DNA of 8,486 nucleotides from an uncultured Christensenella sp. (GTDB lineage: Bacteria; Bacillota; Clostridia; Christensenellales; Pumilibacteraceae), in NCBI GenBank assembly GCA_910577995.1, contig CAJTND010000012.1:1-8486 (forward strand), written 5' to 3'. The translations under genes were made by a program, and so were the position numbers. Shown here in pieces: positions 5,414 to 8,486 of this stretch (position 1 is its first letter; the number at the start of each line of letters is the position of its first letter). The notes under the pieces were generated by a model, which ran no database searches, was not told where the DNA came from, and worked only from the letters and a program-made list of their open reading frames with translations.

Positions 5414-6436
5414 GTGTATTCGGCGCATACTACGGGTATGATGCTTTTCGACAGGACAAGCGGCGCGGCGGGCGCTATGTGCGACGCGCTGAGCGGCACC
5501 GATTACGTGGCTAAGCTGGAAGCCGCGCTCGGCGCGCTGTACGGCAGGGCTTGCGTCGTTATGAGTTCGGCGGATGCGGCGTTCCATACTGCGCTGCACT
5601 TGTGCGGAACAAAAAAAGGCGATTATGTTTTCGTGCCGTCGTTCACGTTCTATTCGTACGTATCGACGGTGACGGGCATGGACGCGGCGACGGTATTTAT
5701 CGACTGCGACCCGACGACGCGGTGCATGTCCGCCGCCGCGCTCGAAGCGGCGTTCGTTTGGGCGAGCCTGCAAAACAAACTGCCGACGGCGGTCGTTATC
5801 GATAACGCGTTCGGCTCGGTCGCGGACTTCGACGTGCTCACGCCGCTTTGCAAGAGCTACGGCGTGCCCGTGATAGAGCTTGCGTGCGACGCGTTCGGCG
5901 GCGATTACAAGGGCAGACCGTGCGGCGCGAACGGCGATTACGGCGTCGTCGCGTTCACCAAACGCATAGACGGCGGCGGCGGCGCTTTGGTCTGCGGCGA
6001 CGAGGAAACGGCGGCGCGGGAGTTTTCGCGCGGGGCGTTCACCGAGAACGAGAACCACGACTACCGCATGCACAACGTTATTGCCGCGCTCGATTTTGCG
6101 CAGCTGCCCGACGGCAAAAAGATAACGGCGCGCGCCCGCGGCAATCTCGCCGCGCTTGCGGCACAGCTCGACTGTGTGGCGCGCCCGACGTTCGGCGATG
6201 CGGCGGCGTTCGCTTTGGTGCGGGCAGCCAACCTGACGCAAAAGCTCAAGAGCTGCGGGTTTTCGGTAAAAACGCCTCCGCCCGTGCACACGATGCCGCA
6301 GTATTCGACGCGTCCGTTCTTCGAGCATGAGCCTGGGTTTTGCGTCGCGTGCACTTTTTCCGATTGCTGTCTTGTTGATATGGACGTTTCGGCGGGCAAG
6401 CGGCGGCGGCTCGCCAAGCTTCTTAAAGGGGTTTGA
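5414..6436 (+). CDS. DegT/DnrJ/EryC1-type PLP-fold protein with altered active-site motifs
   Basis: A 340-residue protein of the sugar aminotransferase fold (type I PLP fold). Matching blocks are SSADAAFHTALHLCG (51-65), GDYVFVPSFTFYSYVSTV (69-86), ATVFIDCDPTTRCM (92-105), AVVIDNAFGSVADFD (126-140), VPVIELACDAFGGDYKGRPC (151-170) and DGGGGALVCG (186-195). Canonical members use an EDAAxA block whose Asp holds the PLP ring nitrogen; here it reads ELACDA, with Leu156 in the Asp position. The Schiff-base lysine block (usually SFxxxK then GGG) is shortened to AFTKRIDGGGG, leaving K183 as the only candidate. The protein is also shorter at both ends than the usual 370-400 residues. Catalysis is therefore uncertain. 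The GTG at 5414 directly follows a TGA and has a weak AAGAGA site; ATG at 5438 or 5441 is an alternative start. No sugar-biosynthesis partners are adjacent. Confidence 0.75.
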   Translation: MYSAHTTGMMLFDRTSGAAGAMCDALSGTDYVAKLEAALGALYGRACVVMSSADAAFHTALHLCGTKKGDYVFVPSFTFYSYVSTVTGMDAATVFIDCDPTTRCMSAAALEAAFVWASLQNKLPTAVVIDNAFGSVADFDVLTPLCKSYGVPVIELACDAFGGDYKGRPCGANGDYGVVAFTKRIDGGGGALVCGDEETAAREFSRGAFTENENHDYRMHNVIAALDFAQLPDGKKITARARGNLAALAAQLDCVARPTFGDAAAFALVRAANLTQKLKSCGFSVKTPPPVHTMPQYSTRPFFEHEPGFCVACTFSDCCLVDMDVSAGKRRRLAKLLKGV

Positions 6437-6439
6437 TAT

Positions 6440-6478
6440 TTGCGTGCGCGACGGGATAAGATCGCCGCGCGTGCGCAA
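6440..6478. repeat. GC-rich imperfect inverted repeat after the DegT-like gene
   Basis: TTGCG and GCGCG (6440-6450) can pair with CGCGC and CGCAA (6466-6478) through a small internal loop (T opposite GTG). It lies four bases after the stop codon, where a terminator would be expected, but no T-tract follows. A transcription end or pause is possible but unproven. Confidence 0.35.
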
Positions 6479-6493
6479 TGCGTACATAGTCTA

Positions 6494-6522
6494 TTGACAA
6501 ACGCCGCGAAACGCTGTATAAT
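6494..6522 (+). promoter_or_regulatory. Consensus sigma-A promoter for the radical SAM activase
   Basis: TTGACA (6494-6499) and TATAAT (6517-6522) are spaced by exactly 17 bases. Transcription would start near 6529, leaving a leader of about 20 bases with GAGG before the GTG at 6550. The gene is therefore probably transcribed independently of the DegT-like gene. Confidence 0.88.
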
Positions 6523-6549
6523 CGAAACGATAACAGCGAGGAAACAAAC

Positions 6550-7251
6550 GTGGAAAAGTACTTTAAGATAGCAGGCTGGCAAGCCCTTACGCTTTTGGAT
6601 TATCCCGAACATACCGCATGCACGTTGTTTTGCGGCGGGTGTAATTTCAAGTGCCCGTATTGCCACAACAGCGAGATAATCGGCGGGCTTTGCGAATACT
6701 TCGACGAGGAAGAGATCTTCTCGCATATCGAAAAGCACAGGAGGATGCTCGACGCGGTGTGTATTTCGGGCGGCGAGCCGACGGTCAATTCCGACCTCGA
6801 CAGGATCATGCGCCGTGTCAAGGATATGGGACTGCTCGTCAAGCTCGATACCAACGGTTTCCGACCCGACGTTATCGAAAAACTGCTCGGCGAAAAGCTT
6901 GTCGACTACATAGCCATGGATATCAAAAATTCGCTCGACAGGTACGCCGAAACGACGGGGCTTTCGCCGTCGACCGATTTTTCGCCTATAAAACGCTCGA
7001 TAGAGCTAATAATGTCGTCGGGCGTAGAGTACGAGTTCCGCACGACCGTAGCCGCGGAAACGTTCGACGACGAGAGCATGGACGGCGCGGCGCGGCTTGT
7101 AGCGGGCGCGGATAAATACTATCTGCAGCGTTTCGCCATGCGCCCGACCGTTGCCGACAAATCGCTGCACGCGCCAGACGACGCGACGATGGCGCGATAC
7201 TTGGAGATCAGCCGTCGGCACGTGCCGAACGCCGAGATCCGCGGCGAGTAA
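6550..7251 (+). CDS. Anaerobic ribonucleoside-triphosphate reductase activating protein-type radical SAM enzyme
   Basis: A 233-residue radical SAM protein. C31, C35 and C38 in CNFKCPYCHN form the CxxxCxxC site for a [4Fe-4S] cluster, and ISGGEPT at 72-78 is the SAM-binding glycine motif. The N-terminus IAGWQALTLLDYPEHTACTL and the end AEIRGE match the activase subfamily annotated as anaerobic ribonucleotide reductase activating protein (NrdG2-like), close to pyruvate formate-lyase activases. Such enzymes cleave SAM to a 5'-deoxyadenosyl radical that makes a glycyl radical on a partner enzyme. No nrdD or other glycyl-radical enzyme is in the window, so the partner is unknown. GTG at 6550 is chosen because GAGG lies eight bases upstream and the conserved N-terminus begins at once. 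The length is normal and the key residues are intact. It implies anaerobic metabolism. Confidence 0.88.
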   Translation: MEKYFKIAGWQALTLLDYPEHTACTLFCGGCNFKCPYCHNSEIIGGLCEYFDEEEIFSHIEKHRRMLDAVCISGGEPTVNSDLDRIMRRVKDMGLLVKLDTNGFRPDVIEKLLGEKLVDYIAMDIKNSLDRYAETTGLSPSTDFSPIKRSIELIMSSGVEYEFRTTVAAETFDDESMDGAARLVAGADKYYLQRFAMRPTVADKSLHAPDDATMARYLEISRRHVPNAEIRGE

Positions 7252-7408
7252 CGGACACCCGGAGGCTCGGGAACAGCTCGATAGGATAATGTCGTAACGG
7301 GCGGCGGTGCGATCAGGTACGGTCTTGCCGAATAAAGAGCGGGCGCGGGATAAAAGATAATTAAGGGCGTGCGGTCGTTTTGCGGGCGTAAAAAAATTTG
7401 CAAAAGTA
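7252..7408. other. Intergenic region after the radical SAM gene
   Basis: No clear terminator is visible. Short pairings such as CCCG/CGGG just after the stop codon and TTTTGC (7378-7383) / GCAAAA (7400-7405) are too weak or badly placed. The A-tract AAAAAAATTTGCAAAA at about 7390-7405, just upstream of the next promoter, resembles an UP element. Confidence 0.4.
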
Positions 7409-7437
7409 TTGACAATAAATGTAAAATAATGTATTAT
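7409..7437 (+). promoter_or_regulatory. Strong sigma-A-like promoter for the repeat-rich coiled-coil gene
   Basis: TTGACA (7409-7414) and TATTAT (7432-7437) are spaced by 17 bases, with an A/T-rich stretch directly upstream that could act as an UP element. Transcription would start near 7444, giving a leader of about 38 bases before the ATG at 7482. Confidence 0.82.
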
Positions 7438-7481
7438 ATAAAGTACGTTAAACGCGTAGACTTATTTTTCGGGTGTGGCAT

Positions 7482-8240
7482 ATGAGTAGAAACAAGGACG
7501 ATAACGGACTCGGCGACGGAGTGATCGAGGATACCGAGCCGCCCATCGTGTTCGATGCGGTCATCGTTCCTGCGGACGACGGCGAGACCGTCGAGCCGCA
7601 ATTTTCCGTGCCCGAACAGACCGATAAACAACAGGCGGAAGTCGCAGAGGATACTGTTATCGTTCCGCCCGCGCCGGATAACGCCGGCGATGCGGTCATT
7701 GTTCCGCCTGCGCCCGAGTCCGGCGACGCGGTGATAACGCCGCCCCCGCCGCCGACGGGCGAGCCGCACGCGACGGGTATAGACGTTGCGCTCGATGCGG
7801 CGCTCGAAGCCGTTATAGAAAATCTCGACAGCGAGAACGAGCGCACGGAGAAGGAGGCGGAAAATCTCGACGCGGCGCTCGACGCCGTGCTCGAGCACAT
7901 GGACGGTGATCGCGGGAATACCGAGAGCGTTGCCGAGGGGCTTGACGCCGCGCTCGACGCGGTGCTCGATAACTTCGATGCGGAGACGCGCCGGGCCGAG
8001 GAGACGGGTGACGCTTTGGAAGTCGCGCTGTCGGCTATGCTCGACAATCTCGAGCAGGCGGAAGCGGCGGAGAACACGCACGCCGAGGCGGAAAAGAAGA
8101 TCGCCGCCGCCGACGGGAAGCTGTCGGAAGCGGAGCGCATGATGGAAGAAGCGCAGCGCGCGATGGACGAAGCCAAGCGCGCGGAGGCTCAAGCGGCGGC
8201 GCAAAAGCCAACGATTCCGCCAAGGACGCGGCGGAGCTGA
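7482..8240 (+). CDS. Ala/Glu-rich coiled-coil protein with 25-residue tandem repeats; frame broken near 8204
   Basis: As read, a 252-residue acidic protein of no family I recognise. I chose ATG 7482 over the upstream GTG at 7473 because a weak GGTG site fits it better. Residues 1-24 are acidic. Residues 25-91 carry short proline-rich repeats of the form DAVIVPPAP (at 25, 57, 70, 82). Residues 104-203 hold four repeats of exactly 25 residues beginning LDAALEAV, LDAALDAV, LDAALDAV and LEVALSAM. From about 205 it becomes a long Ala/Glu/Lys helix (KLSEAERMMEEAQRAMDEAK). There is no signal peptide or membrane helix. The last eleven residues (KPTIPPRTRRS) break the helical pattern abruptly, whereas the -1 frame from 8204 continues it without a break, so the true product very likely runs on. 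It is expressed from its own promoter. A structural or cell-envelope-associated role is possible but unproven. Confidence 0.7.
   Translation: MSRNKDDNGLGDGVIEDTEPPIVFDAVIVPADDGETVEPQFSVPEQTDKQQAEVAEDTVIVPPAPDNAGDAVIVPPAPESGDAVITPPPPPTGEPHATGIDVALDAALEAVIENLDSENERTEKEAENLDAALDAVLEHMDGDRGNTESVAEGLDAALDAVLDNFDAETRRAEETGDALEVALSAMLDNLEQAEAAENTHAEAEKKIAAADGKLSEAERMMEEAQRAMDEAKRAEAQAAAQKPTIPPRTRRS
7791..8090 (+). repeat. Four 75-bp tandem repeats encoding 25-residue units
   Basis: Units begin at 7791, 7866, 7941 and 8016. Each opens with a sequence like CTCGACGCGGCGCTCGACGC, encoding LDAALDAVLxxxD, followed by a variable acidic linker of about twelve residues (such as GDRGNTESVAEG). Units two and three are the most alike and unit four is the most diverged. 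The exact spacing points to origin by tandem duplication. Confidence 0.8.
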
Positions 8241-8486
8241 TGATGCAACAGGCGCAGTTGATGATGCGCCAGGCTCAAGAGTCGGCGCGCGAGGCGGCGG
8301 AGCAGGCGGCGATAAAGGCCGCGGAAACTGCCGCGAGGGAAGCGGCGGAGGCCGCAGCGCGTCAGGCGGCGCAGGCGAGCGCGGCGCAGAACGACGCCGC
8401 CAACGAAGCCGCAAAGACGATGATGGAGCAGGCGCGGCTCATGATGGAGCAGGCGCGGCAGGAGCAAGTCAAAGCCCAAGCGGCGG
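8204..8486 (+). CDS. Continuation of the coiled-coil protein in the -1 frame (open at window edge)
   Basis: From 8204 a frame without stops runs to the right edge (94 full codons). It encodes the same kind of Ala/Glu/Gln/Met-rich helix as the preceding gene: KANDSAKDAAELMMQQAQ, REAAEQAAIKAAETAAREAA and AAKTMMEQARLMMEQARQEQ. Heptad duplications are visible as LMMQQAQ/LMMRQAQ and TMMEQAR/LMMEQAR. Adding one base to the AAAA run at 8203-8206 joins it to residue Q241 upstream and gives a protein of at least 335 residues. An internal ATG at 8240 could start a separate protein, but no ribosome site precedes it and composition argues for one gene. The 3' end is outside the window. Confidence 0.72.
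8237..8458 (+). repeat. Two pairs of 21-bp heptad duplications
   Basis: 8237-8257 and 8258-8278 encode LMMQQAQ and LMMRQAQ; 8417-8437 and 8438-8458 encode TMMEQAR and LMMEQAR, with the second pair nearly identical at the DNA level (ATGATGGAGCAGGCGCGG in both). They show that the -1 frame is the one under coding constraint here. Confidence 0.7.

Noticed and set aside
5138..6487. Long minus-strand open frame (449 residues) opposite the DegT-like gene
   Set aside because: It is extremely arginine-rich, has no recognisable domain or ribosome site, and arises because GC-rich codons on the plus strand lack stop complements. The plus-strand gene has clear family motifs.
8199..8210. Classic programmed -1 frameshift signal at GCG CAA AAG
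   Set aside because: The bases do not form an X-XXY-YYZ heptamer and no clear downstream stem or pseudoknot was identified, so a one-base deletion is the simpler explanation. The frame break itself is kept as a finding.
7434..8414. Long minus-strand open frames (326 and 242 residues) opposite the coiled-coil gene
   Set aside because: Arg/Pro- or Ser/Ala-rich low-complexity shadows of the repetitive plus-strand gene. One runs through that gene's promoter, and they carry no motifs.

Overview
The window most resembles DNA from an anaerobic Bacillota (Clostridia-type) bacterium. This is inferred from four things: an RHS/YD-repeat protein of Gram-positive style, a small protein resembling the Spo0A C-terminal domain, an anaerobic-type radical SAM activase, and near-perfect sigma-A promoters with GGAGG-type ribosome binding sites. 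No rRNA or tRNA gene is visible, so genus and species cannot be read from the window. The left part (to about 5.4 kb) looks moderately AT-rich, while the right part (5.44-8.49 kb) is visibly GC-rich with many GCG/GCC/CGC codons.

Left region (1-1886, all +). The window opens inside an RHS repeat-associated core protein. Its canonical core ends in a DPDG motif and is followed by a long glycine-rich, hydrophobic C-terminal region. The stop codon overlaps by 32 bases a gene for a 77-residue two-helix membrane protein with its own GGAGG site, an arrangement that suggests a membrane-acting polymorphic toxin with its immunity protein. A short family 2 glycosyltransferase follows and ends at a hairpin resembling a rho-independent terminator.

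Middle region (1976-5026). Bacterial Ku and a stand-alone ATP-dependent DNA ligase domain overlap by one base (TAATG) and form a minimal non-homologous end-joining pair. Convergent to them on the minus strand lies a lipoprotein gene whose mature N-terminus is a leucine-heptad coiled coil, driven by a consensus TTGACA-17-TATAAT promoter. Further right, also on the minus strand, is a 116-residue protein that resembles the DNA-binding domain of Spo0A without a receiver domain. The gaps of 275 bases (4401-4675) and 387 bases (5027-5413) hold promoters and inverted repeats but no convincing gene.

Right region (5414-8486, all +). A DegT/DnrJ/EryC1-type PLP-fold protein with altered active-site motifs is followed by a radical SAM activase of the anaerobic ribonucleotide reductase type, which has its own perfect promoter. 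Last comes an Ala/Glu-rich coiled-coil protein with four 25-residue tandem repeats. Its reading frame ends at 8240, but clearly matching coding sequence continues in the -1 frame from an AAAA run at 8203-8206 to the window edge. This is either a one-base deletion (natural or a sequencing error) or, less likely, recoding.

The clearest functional units are the putative toxin/immunity pair and the Ku-ligase repair pair. The other genes appear to be independently transcribed, and nothing in the sequence links them into one pathway.
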